A DNA stretch of 5,116 nt from CAZTLI01 sp964614375. GTDB lineage: Bacteria; Chloroflexota; Anaerolineae; Aggregatilineales; Phototrophicaceae. The stretch is taken from assembly GCA_964614375.1 (NCBI GenBank), contig CAZTLI010000403.1, positions 1 to 5,116 on the forward strand, written 5' to 3'. The notes beneath the pieces were generated by a model that saw only the letters and a program-made list of their open reading frames with translations, made no database searches and was not told the origin of the DNA. Below, piece after piece: positions 5,062-5,116 of this stretch (within the stretch, counting starts at the first letter, position 1; every line of letters starts with the position of its first letter). A program made the translations under genes and the position numbers.

Positions 5062-5116
5062 TTAGAAAGCGCCTTTTTGCTTGAGCATTGCCGGGATGGT
5101 CATCGCGATGATTTTG
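5062..5116 (-). CDS. C-terminal end of a gene running off the right edge
   Basis: The last 17 codons of a minus-strand frame read KIIAMTIPAMLKQKGAF and end in TAA at 5062-5064. The next minus-strand element is the strong hairpin at 4984-5019, as expected at a gene end. A small inverted repeat (CGCTTT 5058-5063, AAAGCG 5066-5071) spans the stop codon. The piece is too short to identify the protein. The alternative reading, a plus-strand start at ATG 5095, lacks a ribosome site. Confidence 0.55.
   Translation of the reverse strand, partial: KIIAMTIPAMLKQKGAF

Noticed and set aside
1..5116. tRNA, rRNA, CRISPR arrays, insertion sequences or defence genes
   Set aside because: No cloverleaf, conserved rRNA segment, regularly spaced repeat, transposase or nuclease motif was found on either strand.

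Overview
The window reads like part of a chromosome from a Chloroflexota-type bacterium (Anaerolineae or a relative). This is an inference, drawn from the pairing of a luciferase-like F420-type oxidoreductase with a large secreted clan GH-A glycosidase carrying an Ig/FN3-like C-terminal domain, plus moderate GC and short lineage-specific membrane and zinc-ribbon proteins. No rRNA, tRNA, CRISPR array, insertion sequence or phage gene was seen.

Layout, left to right. 1-157 is non-coding and holds a bulged hairpin downstream of the first gene. 158-1027 (minus) encodes a 289-aa luciferase-like monooxygenase-family protein with a strong ribosome binding site. 1031-1249 is a gap with a weak candidate promoter for that gene and a hairpin after the next one. 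1250-3247 (minus) encodes a 665-aa secreted glycoside hydrolase-like protein with both expected catalytic glutamates. 3248-3646 is a 399-base gap between divergent transcription units. Near its left side two oppositely directed sigma-70-like promoters overlap almost completely, and its middle carries two similar C-run/G-run hairpin units.

On the plus strand follow a 73-aa CxxC...CxxC zinc-ribbon protein (3647-3868) and a 187-aa protein with two membrane segments and a soluble C-terminal domain (3909-4472). They are 40 bases apart and probably share a transcript that ends at a hairpin around 4540-4563. 4588-4906 (minus) holds a probable 62-aa single-span membrane protein with its own promoter, overlapped by a second open frame that also has coding-like features. 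A 14-bp perfect hairpin at 4984-5019 lies just after the last 17 codons of a minus-strand gene that runs off the right edge.

The genes do not form an obvious pathway. I see no convincing evidence for a complete new multi-gene system. The best leads are the overlapping divergent promoters, the structured stretch downstream of them, the small-protein pair at 3647-4472, and the double-frame region at 4588-4906.
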